Assembly (NCBI GenBank): GCA_963576735.1
Contig: OY755170.1
Span: 26,830,875 to 26,894,874 of the forward strand
Length of the DNA stretch: 64,000 nucleotides
Direction: 5' to 3'
From: Bedellia somnulentella
Taxonomy: Eukaryota > Arthropoda > Insecta > Lepidoptera > Bedelliidae
Shown one piece after another: positions 1-13,400 of this stretch. A program made the translations under genes and the position numbers. The notes below the pieces were generated by a model. The model made no database searches. It saw only the letters and a list, made by a program, of their open reading frames with translations, and was not told the origin of the DNA. The stretch's first letter is position 1. The number at the start of each line of letters is the position of its first letter.

Positions 1-128
1 GCTCGAAAAGGCAGGCGTCTGAAATATGAAGAATCAAATTGCATGTATCAAAATATTTCGAAAGTTTTTCCAGAATCGTACAAAGCGGCGATTGATAGTC
101 TTAATCCTATGGGCACTAATACCTGATG
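1..128 (+). repeat. Dispersed repeat family B (LINE 3' end), cut by window edge
   Basis: AAAGGCAGGCGTCTGAAATA to CGATTGATAGTC and CCTATGGGCACTAAT. Family B copies end in a TAATGGCGTGAGTATATGTATGTA-type tail (partly shown) and, in the better copies, read EVCQDRTKWQSIVSSYPNGK then stop. This looks like the C-terminus of a non-LTR protein. Confidence 0.75.
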
Positions 129-1076
129 TATGCATTTGCATATTACATTTATAATACGATAATAGCCTTTAATATTTGTTAATAATCCCGAAAGCCCAGA
201 TGAAAAGTCCATATTCAATTTGATAATGGAGCGTTCAGTCCCGGTATTATACAGAGATACCGATGAGCGGCCATTAGCGTTATTAATATCACAAAAGAGC
301 TTTGTTCCCGCGTTGGTCGCGGCGCCCGGTGGACACAGTAACATGGAAATTGGCCAGTACATTCGCGAACAAATTTCAGGGGATCGTGTTTTGTCGATAT
401 TCTAGTGTGGCAATTTAGATAGGTTGGTAGGTTTTGTTATCGCTTGCAATCAGTTTGGAGATAAACATTGTTTTGTCGGTTGTAGCGAACATATTAAATA
501 ACTATATAGAGACATTGTACCCGGGTTTAAGAGGCCCAAAGTAGGTACAACGAAGGTTTTATGGGTTACCAACAGGACAATCATATTAAAATTATCAATG
601 CTCAGAATGTATGAAAAAAATACCCAGGCCCGGCGCTAACGAAACTCAACTCGAATAATAGGTATTATAGAGTCATAAAATAATCCATGCGAGACATGAT
701 TTAAATCGATGGCTAATTGCCCGGAATTGCTATTCGAATTTTACAGGAGTCATGCAAATATTTTAATAGAACTAACAATACTTTTACCATAATTAGTCAC
801 AGCTGCGCTATATAAATGCAAGCATAGGCACCTCGACGTTGAGGGTAGCATTTACATACTCACCGAGAGGCACGGGATCGATTATCAGCTGCGCCTGACT
901 CAGTGAGGCAAACAGCAGGCATAGTATGGGTAACAGTGTAAGGCGTAATCGTTAAAAGTAAAGCAATAGCCAAAAAATTATAAAATCAAAAACAAGTAAA
1001 GGAAACGAACAAACGGAACATACTAAAAGGATTGCTGTCGCAAAAATTCTTCTATCATCATCAATTTTACGAATCG
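129..1076. other. Intergenic, no gene seen
   Basis: AT-rich with only short chance frames. Nothing recognised between the family B copy and MITE copy A. Confidence 0.6.
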
Positions 1077-1078
1077 TA

Positions 1079-1761
1079 CAGTTCTTCACAATTAATAATG
1101 CGCATGCAAATCTTCGGTAATTTTAGTATTCCGGAAAAAAACGAATAATTGAATCCTAAGCGCCCTAAACGATGCGTTTTGCAACTTGTCTTTAAGTAAT
1201 ACGAGTCAATATCATGTGTTCTCAAACGAAAACAATTCGGGAGGGCGGTGGCTGTCGCCGGGCAGTCAAAGGTCCGTCAATTTCAATCGTCTTTCTATAT
1301 AATGTTATTGGTGACATATCTCTGTGTGGAATTATATAGACCCTTCTCGGGTTTGTTTTCAAACGTGAATTTAATTTTATTTTTAGTGGATTGAAGATCC
1401 ATTTACCCCCGACTTTTGTGTAACAGAACTCCTCCTAAACGGTTGATCCGATCACAGCCAAATTTTTCACGATGGTTCAAGACATCAAGGACAAAGTTTT
1501 AAAAGTTCTATACAATTTTCGAAGTAAATAAATCCGACAAAGATTGTAGCATATTCGCAACAGTGTGGATATCCACGCATTTTGGACTAATCGAACATCG
1601 CGAAAATTGACATGGAATCGTCGAATCCAATTCCGTTATGATAAAATTATGACATGTACTTAACCACTCTATATACATATCGTCTCCCGACGCTCGGGGA
1701 ACACGATCGTTGCCGAATAGTGACGAAGATTTCTATGTGCATTATTAATTTTGAAGAACTG
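1079..1761. mobile_element. TA-flanked MITE, copy A (Tc1/mariner-like ends)
   Basis: 683 bp between TA dinucleotides, with inverted ends CAGTTCTTCACAATTAATAA and its complement at the other end (about 28 bp). Homologous along its length to 32098-32799 in opposite orientation. No transposase frame. Confidence 0.88.
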
Positions 1762-2585
1762 TACCTTGCTCCCTGCGCCCGCGATCGAGCTCTACCATAA
1801 CAGAGCGAGAGGCACTTACTAGATTCAAAAATGTTTTACTGCATTAAACAAAATATTAGTCAATCATTATTGTGGCCTTTTGATATCTTGGATAAACGCC
1901 TCTTCCACTCCTGACGGTGTCAGTAACTCCTTGTACCCGACTCATCCAGTCACTCTTGCTGCGGTGGGTGAAATATCAGTATTACGCCTGCAATAATTCG
2001 AATAACAATTTCGCGCACTTAGCCATCGATTTCAATTATGTCTCCCATGGATTATTTTATTACTAAATAATCTTTATATATAATTTCTGTAAGCTTCTTT
2101 CTTGCCCGGAAGCCTGTGACGCGATGAGTTAAGCTAGAAATTTAGTTCAGGTGTCGTTTTGTACAGTTCGCGGCCGTGGTGTGCACAAAATTCAGACATC
2201 TGATGTAACTGGATTAAGTTAATTGTTACAGAATTTCAAAGTTTCGATTTTGGCCCATAGACTTTGCTTGAGTGTCATAAGCGCGCGCAAACTTTAGTCG
2301 ATCAGGGATGCGCTGTGATTGGTCGGATTTTTTTCAAACCGGTCAATCAGAAAAATTCTTTAGAAATTCAAGAGCTGCGCTGTGATTGGTCGGAAAATTT
2401 CAAAATAAACTCATTTTATAGGACTCGACGTAGTCGCGCCAGGGTTAACCACTAGTACCTATTATTTAAGTTTCATTTGCGCCGGGACTGGGTTTTTTTA
2501 AACATTGTTCTTTGTGTATTTTGTTGTGTAAAGTCAGTAAATCTAAATTGGTGGGTAAACCATTTTTCTTAAATATATTATTGTA

Positions 2586-2650
2586 TACTAAGGCCAAAAC
2601 ACGCTATATTGGGTAGGCTCGAGCCCCTTGGTGGGGACATATATGGGCTG
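2586..2650 (-). repeat. Dispersed repeat family D
   Basis: AAGGCCAAAACACGCTATAT, GGCTCGAGCCCCTTGGTGGG. Reverse complement resembles 14019-14110. Confidence 0.6.
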
Positions 2651-3129
2651 TGAGGAGGATTATGTATTAAAATATCAAATATATGAAAAATGTTAACAAA
2701 GCAATATTTCGATGATACTTCCGTGTGGTACTGTACACGAGACCGACCGACCACGCAACTCTCGGCATTATTCGCGCCTGCGCACTACATCTGTTTACCC
2801 CAAATGATACATCCTTAATCCATAATATTATGTTTAGTTTCACGCAGCGCGGAATATGGATATAGATACCGCGCAAGCCTTTTATGTCCAAAGGATAGCA
2901 GATTTACCTGCGTTGCTGTTTTTTCATATCGCCTTCATGTTTTGAGAATCAAATAACGATATATGAATAGTTTACTTTTATTTGATTGACTCGAATTAAA
3001 AAGAGGGAAGGCACAGCTTCAAAATCGTATTGCCTTACTCAGTAACTTTTGGCAATGATAGACATAAAAAAAGAACCAGATGAGATGGTGTTATTTTATC
3101 TGACTCTCAGAGGGAATAATCATCACCTA

Positions 3130-3240
3130 CATACATACATGCGTATAATCATCGCGCCATTAGTTGTCACTGTAGGCAGAGACTACCGATCGCCACTTTG
3201 GACTATCCTGGCAGAGCTTTCGATTCAGCGAGTGTAAAAT
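3130..3240 (-). repeat. Dispersed repeat family B
   Basis: Reverse orientation: GTAGGCAGAGACTACCGATC, CACTTTGGACTATCCTGGCA. Confidence 0.72.
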
Positions 3241-3302
3241 GCCTGCAACCAATTTTGCTCTGCAGTTTATTAAAGTTATCAAAATAACACCTTACTGCCC
3301 CC

Positions 3303-3428
3303 GTAGCATGAGGCGTGTGAGAGCGAGTATGTCATGTGAGAAGTGAGATACTGACAGATTTTGTATGAGCAATCTGTCAGTTTCTCACTTCTCATGTGTT
3401 TAACGCGCTGTGACAAGCCTCATGCTAC
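3303..3428. mobile_element. 126 bp hairpin MITE, copy 1
   Basis: Near-palindromic: GTAGCATGAGGCGTGTGAGA at the left and GACAAGCCTCATGCTAC at the right, with CTGACAGATT / AATCTGTCAG around a 14 nt centre. It is the reverse complement of the copy at 50549-50674. Ends extend to imperfect CCAGC-type termini outside. Confidence 0.87.
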
Positions 3429-4924
3429 CAGTGCTGGAATCAAGTGGGCCCACTTAATATGGATAAAACAACGCAACTTAATTTGGCTAGCTTAGTCCAC
3501 TTAGTTATTCAGTTTAAATGACCCGCATATCTTTATAATAAGTTATTCTTGACATCCTATCTTATGGCTTTAACTCAAGGCCACTGATTTCTATGACTTT
3601 GTAACCGTTCACAAACCAAGGGCTTTCGTTCCAGGGAATCTTCTTCATCTAAGCAACAAAATGCTGGAACTCCGTCAACTACCTTGACTTTTAGCTTTTA
3701 CGCCACTTTACTCTGACTCGCCTCTTACAACGCACCCGGAAACAAATGGAAAAGTGCTATTCTAAGCTGATACTACACAGCTACTTCCAATGCTAAGTTA
3801 AAACCTCCGTTTTTTTAAGGAGTTAAAAATGAAGTAAAAACGAAAAATAAGTTCTAAAACTAAAACCGGACTAGAAAAACAAACGCCTTAAAAAGTTTTT
3901 ACAAGATCTTTTGAGCTAACCTGGATACTTTCAGTGAATACTCGTAGTTGCAAGCCGCGGAACTTCTTCTTTACTTCGAAAATTATGTAATGAGTTGATA
4001 TTACGAAGCATACATTTAAGTGTTATGAAAACAGAAGACATTACTAATTTTCTAAATAATTACCTCCTTTATCTTTACATTGATGCATTAACAACGCGTT
4101 TTGCAGAACGTTGAAAAAGAAACCCCTAATTTGACAACCTTATTTTAGCAAAAAATAACTCTGCTCAGAAAACATTTATTTGTTAACTGTTGAAAATAAA
4201 CCACTTGGGGCTAATTCTGTAAATAAATTCGCTTCAGGGCGTGTTGGCTTCCCTACACAGGGGAGCCTGTATTAATGTACCGATTTGTAGCTTTACTTTT
4301 CCCGTCTTTATTTCAATTTAGCTCTCAAAACGGCCAAGTGGGAGTTGGTATCGCCCAATTAGTTTGAAAAAAATATATTCATTAGGACATTTAGTAAAAC
4401 TGTCAATGAGACTTTTTATTTGATACAAGCATTATGGAATACAAAAATAATTTTGCGTTTTGATTCCTGCTCAATATATTCACACATCATTCTTGGTATA
4501 TCGCTCCACTTTACACTTCTTGCACAATAATAATTATTCTAAGTCGTGATTAGTGTATCAAATCTATGAACTGTAAATATACCACACTTAAGTTTATTAC
4601 CTTTTTATTTCAATTTCTCCTCCTTTACCTCGTAATTCAGTTGCCAGGATGCACAAAGGTACTCTTTATTCTATGCCAGGATGATATATTTTTCTTAATA
4701 TCACGCTGGGAATTCACTAATATAACCAAAATCAAATGGGGGGTCAAAACCACGATGCCAAATACGAATGAGTCAAAAGTAGTTCCTATGAGAGAAAATG
4801 TTAATCAAATAGCAGCTGTTCTGTCCGGGGTGAAATAATACTTACTATTCTACAGCCACGTTTGGATGTTGAAAAGGGTATATATGGTAAAGAAGGTATT
4901 TGAAAGTTAGTAAGCAACCGTGAT

Positions 4925-5160
4925 AGCTATGAGGTCTCAAATCGCGGGTGTGGTTAATTTATAATGGTTGTATGGAAAACATCGTGAGGAAACCCGCATG
5001 GCTAAGTTGTACTTAGTCATGTGACAGTGAATTCGTACAAAACTGCGATACGCTTTCGTACGCAGTAAAACGTGACAAATTCACGTGATGTTCAGAAGTA
5101 TTAGTACCACTGCCAACCCCTTCGGGGATATACGGCGTAACGTTTGAGAGTTTTCAGTTG
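4925..5160 (+). repeat. SINE family T, 5'-truncated
   Basis: Shares GGAAAACATCGTGAGGAAAC and the CCCTTCGGGGATATACGGCG end with family T but lacks the tRNA-like head. Confidence 0.78.
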
Positions 5161-8100
5161 AGATATATGGTAAAATAAGGGCTTGTAAGTGATGGGTTTT
5201 CAGCCATCTCCAATATTTAGTTTATATGCATGTGAAATAAAACACAATAAATATGAAAAACACTCGTTTTATTAATATATTTTAGTAATTTACTCCGTCA
5301 CCGAATTACGACTTTTTCATAATCTTATACTCAATAGGTGACAAGAACTTAGTAAAACATTACAAAAGAAGTATATAATAAGTCTATTTTGTGAATATTT
5401 ACAGATGTGCTTATAATTTAAAAGGATTTTACACTTGTCAACTCGACCATATGAGTGTGTGCGTCGGTTACTTTGAATAATACTTAACTTATGATGAACA
5501 AAGAGTGTCTCCACAGTGCGAAAAGTAAGTTTAGTGAATTATGCCAACCCCAATGCGAATTAACGGCGTGAGTATAGTGCGTCCGCGGTAAGGCAGTAGT
5601 TTTAGAAGAAAATGACTTATTAACAATCATGACATCGTCGGCTCTACTAAGAGCCGAGTGCATACTATTATCACATCCAGCATTTCTTAGAGGGTCTCGT
5701 TAAAATTACTATTTTACGGGAACGCATGAAACAAGCTAATAAGGAAGTTTGGGAATTTTCGTCGCTGCTATTAAAGCATTAGCTAGTAATTATTTATTAA
5801 TGAATTTACACTTGATTTTAAATTAAAGGTATATGACATCTCGCACCATAACAAAATAGTCAAAAGTATAACAGAGCGGTGACACAACTGATCAGACAGT
5901 CAATATGAATGATAAAGATGATGATGATGAGTTTAGTGTGTGCTCTTAATAGGATATGAATGTCTCCATCCACTCATGCGGCCGAGTTGACAGATATTGA
6001 ACGTACCGAGTTTCACCCAACTCTTCAGTAACTGCTTCAGAATGTAAGCCTATTTGCAAAAGGTCCATATATTTTCAAGAACAATAGCTCAAAATTCATC
6101 CTTCATACTTTAACCGTACACAGAATATTGACCTTATCATAACTGTAATAACGTTGAATACATATTGAGATCCCACCAATGAGTGGAGTGGCAGTTACGG
6201 AGGAGTTGACAAAAACCCGTATAATATAAAACACGTTTCAAATAGAGCTTACATAATATTATGGCTTCAACGACAAAATGTTACTTGATAATAAAGATTG
6301 TACTCTCAGCGTGTTGCTTATCAAATCAAAATTTGACTGTTTCATTTTGTACGTAAAGCCGTAGCAGGCGCCCAGCACCTCTCAAGCTAATAATTACTAA
6401 AGCAAGCTAGAATTTCTAAACATTATAACATTTTTAATCAATACAGTTGATGGGAACACATTGTCATGTACACGAATCTACATGTTGTTTAACATTACCT
6501 ACACTTTTGAAGAAGCCAGGTCGTAAAGCTCTGTCGGGATCGGATGGTAACAACCAAACCAGCGCACGACTTACGAATATATTACCTAGTCTTATTTCGA
6601 CACACAAGTTCAATGAAAAGTATAACAAGCCCATATTTGCGCCAATATGGTCTGAACACTCCTATCACTCTCACCATGATTGTAGCACCCAATATTATAA
6701 AATCGTGTTTTTTAATGATCGATTTCGAACCATTCTTCCTTTTTAAGTATCTTTCGCATTTCATACAACTCTATCTTTACATTGGCGCAATTATTTTAGC
6801 CACTTGTTGGCAACACAACATAATTTAATTACAGTTAAAAATATTGACGCTTTTATGGAAGAATTTAAAAAGAATTTATTGCATCTAAAATGTACTATTT
6901 ATGATATATTTACATATAAAAAATACATTACGTATGGCATAATAGCGAGGCTAAAATCTACTTCCATCTACACTACATTAACAACTATAGTATGAAATCA
7001 ATTGTACAAAATAGCTACTCTGAATCAATTCTTACAAATTTCTTACGCGAAAAGGTATCAAATCTTGAATCATAACATAGTTTAGAAAATGCCAAATAGA
7101 GGCTTAGGAATACGAAGTAGAAATCTTCATTAAAAATTCTAATAATATTAGCTGAGATACATTGAGGTAGACAAGATTGCTTGGTAGCATTAGTTGTGCG
7201 ACAGATGGCGCCACCTGCCCAGTGGCGCCATCTGTCTAATAAACATCAAACAGGTCACAAATTTAACAAGGCTTTTTATTGCAGTACTACAGCGTCCTTT
7301 TCTGTATAAAAATTACGAAACTGGTCAAAATATACAGTTTGTTTAAAACTACAAAAAAACTTGATATGAAGTTTCTTCATAAATAATAATTGTATTAAGT
7401 TTCTTAGGGAGATCCCCAATGTACTCGAACAAAATATTTTACCAAGAAAATTTTGAACATCACTAGTCATCTAGAAAATGAAAGTTTGAAACAAAGTAAC
7501 AACGAGATAGAACCGGTTTATTGGAAGTCACATTAAATTTCTCATTTGACACAATGCGCTATAAAATAATAATTTGGTGGTGCATCGTTTATGAAACGTA
7601 TAGTATCTTAGCGATAAGTGTTTACGACTTTTGAGATCTTCCTTACAGTATATTGTTCTTTGCACGAGTGCCAAAGGATAAAGACATAACACCCTGTATA
7701 CTTAAAATACTTTATCGATCTATTTACAAGAAGTGCCGAACCATGGAGAAATGTGCGACACAATATATTACTATCTCAAGTAAAACTAAGTAAAAAATCC
7801 TTATTCCTACATATACACGCCAATCCAACACAAAGAAATATATGTCGCCTTAAATTCTGGTGTTGAATCTATTGCCCTGTGGAATTCAGTAATCGTTTGC
7901 TCCCACGTAACCAAGATGATGGTTATACTACGGGGAACATCATAATCTAACAAACAAAACCTTATTCTTACTCTAACACTATAATTACTATATATTAAGT
8001 CTTAAAAACGTATGTATTTAAGAAACGAAATAGCAATAAAATATAACGCAGAAATAGTTGAGCGGGAAAAATAAAGAAATGAACAAAACCCAAGTTCTAT

Positions 8101-10159
8101 AAAGAAATGGATGAAGACAAAATAAGATTCGCCACCCCAGTACGCATAACAATTCTCGGTATTTTTATCGACAAGATTTACCTTGTCGGGGAAACCAATA
8201 AAACATTAATAAAGACATTTTTTTTTAAATCTCAAGATTGGATTCTCTAATTGCACAAAATGAATAAAACCGTAAGACTTCATATTAATTGTCTGAACAT
8301 TTACCCAGTGCAGTTCTGGGAATTGAAATCCGTGTAATTAATTAGAAATCGTCAGAGACAGAAAGGACATAGCTACAGAAATATAAGCAGATAGATGCAG
8401 GGATTATATACGCGTAGAAATATTTAGATAAAGCGCTATAAAATCCAACAAGAATAATAACTGCCGTAATAGTTTTAAGAATCATAAATTAGTTTAAAGA
8501 TAACATTTAATTTCGCTTAAATTGGCTGCGAATCTTACATATCACAGAAAATAACTAAGTTAAGTGCAAACCATAGACTAACTACTTATATCATAGACAG
8601 AGACAACGCCTAGTGACAAATTGAACTGTTCCTATTGATTTCAGTTTTAATACAAATCTCAGGTATAACTGTTCTATGTATAGCTACATTGCTAGGGAAG
8701 AACACGACTTTGTTTTCATAAAAAATTAGTAAACTTAAAATAGAAGTTATAGTCTGGTCAATATAGCTCGAGCGTTATGAAAGTCGTCATCGAAGTTTAA
8801 AATTATACAATATTCGGCTTCAATTCATATTCCTTCGAAAGGTTCCACTGACGCACCAATATCCACATGAGATGAGGTATTATACCACGAGATGGTTCGT
8901 TGTGGATCGAAATTCAATTTAGATGTCATTTTGTAGTTTCTTGGTAATAAGGAAGTTTCTATGGCAACTGTCACATAGCTCGAGCTGCAATGCATACTAA
9001 CTAAGCCGCAATATTGGAACGTATCTACCTAAAATATAAGACACAAAAAATATTAATAACTTGTTATAAACATATAGTAGATATTATTGCTTTTCAGTTT
9101 ACCATATCAAATAACGAAAGTTTCTAATACATAACAACACAAGTATATCAATTTTATCAAACAAACTTAAAATACTAGCTTACGTGTAATATGTAATTTT
9201 GGGTAATTACTTTAACTTATTAATTTGCGTCATTCGTTTTATGAAGTTCGATGAAACTAAAGTATTCTTATGGAAAAAATTACAATATGAATACGACTTC
9301 AAATTTCACTGGTCAAAATCAATATCATTTTATTACTATCAGTTTTCTGTACTGTACTGTAAAAAAACGAAAATAGTTCATATATTAATTGAACAGAAGC
9401 TGAATATTTCATACCAAAGAACATAGGTGCAATTTTTAAATGATTAAATACAAAAGTTTAAAATGCCACTTATGGCGACAGAAGTGTAACCGTTTCTTCG
9501 GAAAATTTATTAAACCGTTAAATTTAAATATAGATTTTGTTATAAAAGTTGTATAATGATGGTTTTACTGATCACAATACCTTATTTTTGTATTTATTTC
9601 ATATTTATTATTTACATCCCAAATAATATGTTGTTATGTACGTAGTGACAAATATGTTTATTTCACGCAACACGTCAGTTCAGTATTAAAACAAAATCAA
9701 TAGAATATTTCATATTACCCAACACATATAGATAACAAAACTATCCACATCACTGTTAACGCATACCACATTCCTACTAATGGCTTCTCAATCTCTAAAG
9801 GTGTTATTTTAAGATATAATTAAATATTATTTTACTTGCATTTAATATTAGTGCGATAATGCAGATGGTCCTTCGAGGCAACTTTAGAGATTGTGTAAAC
9901 CACTTTTCATTGTATGAACAACAGTTAAAATTCACTATTTCATAGAATGTTAAGTAGCAGGGAACGGTTTCATACCTCTACTAGGTGACCCGTCTTCTAG
10001 AGAGCCCAGATACCACGTTTAGTCAAAGGGAAAGACGTGTCTAAAATGTTTGATTTACATTCAAAGGTAAACTGACGTACAATAGATATTTTATATTTGA
10101 TGTAAAACAATTTCAAGTTACATCTAAAGGAGAGGCGGGAGGGGCATATAAACTGAAAC
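5161..10159. other. Intergenic, downstream of babo; no gene seen
   Basis: Frames here are under 100 codons and show no family motif or splice-consistent coding run. A fragment at 5165-5215 (TAAGGGCTTGTAAGTGATGG) resembles reverse family C. Apart from the 7201 palindrome, nothing is supported. TTTATT runs near 9506 and 9594 are possible babo poly(A) signals on the minus strand, but this is a guess. Confidence 0.55.
7201..7235. promoter_or_regulatory. Perfect 14 bp inverted repeat ACAGATGGCGCCAC (candidate factor-binding pair)
   Basis: ACAGATGGCGCCAC, seven bases, then its exact complement GTGGCGCCATCTGT. Each arm carries AGATGGCGCC, close to the insect CTCF core AGGTGGCGC (family knowledge). 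It stands out as GC-rich in an AT-rich intergenic stretch. It could equally be a small transposon remnant. Confidence 0.4.
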
Positions 10160-10245
10160 ATACAGACATATACTCACGCCGTTAGTTCCCATTGAAGTAA
10201 GCAGACTATCGACCGCCACTGTGTATCCTGGCAAAGCTCTTGAAC
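10160..10245 (-). repeat. Dispersed repeat family B next to the babo stop codon
   Basis: ATACTCACGCCGTTAGTTCC, GTAAGCAGACTATCGACCGC, TGTATCCTGGCAAAGCTCT. It is 50 bp past the babo TGA, so probably part of the 3' UTR. Confidence 0.72.
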
Positions 10246-10295
10246 ATGGGTCACCTAGTGTGGGTACGATCCCAAAGTGGTGCCCGATGGACGTT

Positions 10296-10427
10296 TCACA
10301 TCTTGATGGTGGTGTGGTCTCCGGTGGCGATGGAGAAGAGTGTCTTCTTGATGCGCAGAGCTGTCAGTCGAGCTGCTGGGTTCTGGTACCAACACTCTTT
10401 CATCACCTTCGAGATCGCTGACAGCGT
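10296..10427 (-). CDS. babo: babo last exon: kinase C-terminus and stop
   Basis: 132 nt including the TGA. Encodes [20 protein letters not shown] then [10 protein letters not shown] and ends in a short tail finishing TIKM. The [12 protein letters not shown] and terminal IKM signatures match activin/TGF-beta type I receptors. Acceptor TACCAG. A fragment of a dispersed repeat (10160-10245) starts about 50 bp past the stop, so the 3' UTR probably contains it. Confidence 0.95.
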   Translation of the reverse strand, partial: TLSAISKVMKECWYQNPAARLTALRIKKTLFSIATGDHTTIKM

Positions 10428-13400
10428 CTGGTATGCAAACAATGAGAGAATGAGAAATCAATTGAAACTATTATAAAAGTGGTTTGAATTGTAAAGTTGC
10501 TAAGCATTTTTTTCAATAGTATAAGGCGCTTACTATATTCCAATTTCTTTTAATAGATTCGAATAAGTAACTAAGAGATAGGAATACAAAAGACCGAATG
10601 TTAATTTTATGTAAATGATGTTTGGGAGATTGAGAAAGAAAGAAAGAAACACATTTATTCGCTGCATAAAAGGCACAAAAACTAACATATGCAATAAGAC
10701 AATATAAAATAAAAAAAGTTAAAGTAAACAGCAAAAAAAACAATATAACACTAAAATAATTAAAACAACAAAACAAAAATTAAATAAAAATATCAAAAAG
10801 ATTAAAAACTAAAGATAAAAAAAGACAAACAAAATTAATGGCCGGACTACACTAATGCAATTTCTTAACTACTCTTAAATCTGTACTTGTAGCCCTCAAT
10901 CCCCTCATATTTCGGCCTCTTAACGCCTAGTCACATTACCAACATATATCATATGACAGAAAAAAAATCAACAACCTCAAAACCAAGACACCTTTATACC
11001 TCTGTTATAAACATCAAACTCACCGGATCAGAATGCCATCGATTAGGTATAACGGGCCTCCTCCTCTCAATACAGACGACCCTCTTCATATCATCAAGTG
11101 AGGGGTCTGGGGGCACGCACTCGTAGTAAGGCGGTTGGTACTCGTCAGGCAGGGAGCCGCATCTACGCGCGATCTCCCATACGACCAACCCGAACGAATA
11201 CACGTCGGAACGCTTGTACGGGTCGAATTGGCGAGTGTCCATCGATTCATCTAGTACCTGAGATATGGAGGGAAAATAAGGTAGTGTTGATGGACGAGAT
11301 TTAGGTGTTTTAAGTGCTAATATAACTACAGAATTACCATTTGTGATACTAAAAATGTAAGCATTATATCTAATAAAAAGTATTAGAAAGCTTTTTAGAG
11401 TTTTCTTAACAACTGTTCAAATGATTAAAGAGACAGTTTTTTAAGTCGATTAAAATAGGATTAGTCTTTAGTTACACAGCTTGTTAAGACTGGGTGCAAA
11501 AAGTAGCTGAAGAATTTCTAATTCTGAAGCTGCAGCTCCCCCTTTAGTTGCGTATCTATGTATAACCTAATACAATAACATTTTGATCAATTTGAACTTA
11601 TGTTTGCTGCGAGTCTTACCTCAGGCGCCATATACCGCTTGGTCCCCACCCTATTAGTCGAGGGCACATCCACCGAGTCACTGCCCACGTTATGCCGCAC
11701 AGCCAGCCCCAGGTCCCCGATCACGCACGTCAGGTTCAACTTCACCAGAATGTTCTTGGACTTGAGATCGCGGTGGGCTATCGCTGGTTTGCCTACCCGA
11801 CGAATTTCAATATTAGTGGATTGATTGATTGTAGTGGGATGTTTAATGTAAAGGTCGTACGAAGAGTGAGTAGAAGGGGATGTATGAAATGGTTGATGTC
11901 AATGGCGAGAGAGGATCGTAAAGAGTGATATAAGATAGTGGGATGTGGCTTAATGGAACGTAATGTCGTGAGTATAATTATGTATGTATGTAGCGGGGGA
12001 TTAAAGACACGAGGCCAATTCGGAAACTTTATATGTGTGCAGAATAGCCAGTTAATATTTGACTTCTCTGCTAATTTAAAATATGAAAGTATGTAGAGCG
12101 TGGAAATATAACAAAATGTGTAGTTTTGAAATGCTGATTCCTTAGTGGTTTTGAATATAGTGGTTAGGTTTAACTTTATGATTTGGGCATTAGATTTGTA
12201 TGTAGATGTAAAATGTAGTTAAAGATGCCGCTTATTGAATTTTTAGATTATGAGTAACTAATTTTTTTCAGTGTAAACTTAAACTATAATAGTTAGTTTA
12301 ATTGAATTGTACTATATCTCTATAAACTAATAAACAAATGGCCTTTGCTTATGATATATTTGTTTATCATTCAAGGACTTTCACAAATATATAAATAGAT
12401 AAGTTAGCCGTGATAGTCCAATGGGTAGAACGACCGCCCGTCAATACAGACAGGCGTGAGCTCAAATGCCGGGGCGGGCCTACACCAATTTGTCTTTATT
12501 TAAAGTTATATGTATGGTTAATCTGTTTTACTCAGTCATGTGACAGTGTATTCGTACCAAAACGGCGATAGGCCTGCCCCGTATCACGTGAGTACATTGT
12601 TCAAGCAAAACGTGGGTACTCTGTGACATCGTCACCTAGTGTTCTCTTCTTTGTCAACCCTTTCGGGGATATACGACGTGAACGCTTGGGTCTTGAGAAT
12701 TAGTTAGGCAAAGATCAGTATTTATATTATCTGACGATAACCAAGATGCGCACAGCACCAATGAAAGTGTCCAAAACTTTAATCTAACGTTTTTGAATAA
12801 TGAAGCCAATATTTTTACAACAATGTGTGCGTTATCTTTCGACTTCGATGATGAAAGATTCCAAAAATGAAGCAGCGTTAAGTACACTTTAGTCTTCACT
12901 AGTCCGATGCACAGCTTGAACATTCAACTAAAAGAATCCAAAATAAGACCTGATAAAAAAAACATATATTTGGTCTTCAGTGGGGATCAAATAAACAATC
13001 TTTTATCCCAGATGGCTGACCTTCTGTTTACTGCACCACAAACATAATTCACGTAATAGTAAGGTTTAAGAGAACATAGTATACGAATAATTAGAGTTCC
13101 ACCGAGATGCACAGGTGGGAAGCTTTTTGATCAATTATCTATCTATAAAAACTAAAGTCAAAAGAGCAGTAGTAACGGGGACGTCAAGAGTCAAAACTAC
13201 CCTAACCGAAAAGTGACATCAAATTTACTAACTTGAGGTATGATGCTCATTTAGTAATTTTGGTGGTAATTGAAAATAATGTTGCGGTGTAAAAAATCTC
13301 AAATAAAAAAGTCATAGTTATCTGCTTTCCGTCAGTAGCCCATTTAAACCGATCTTCAGTCATTAGCTGGTTCTCCAATAGTACCATTAAATCGGCTCTA

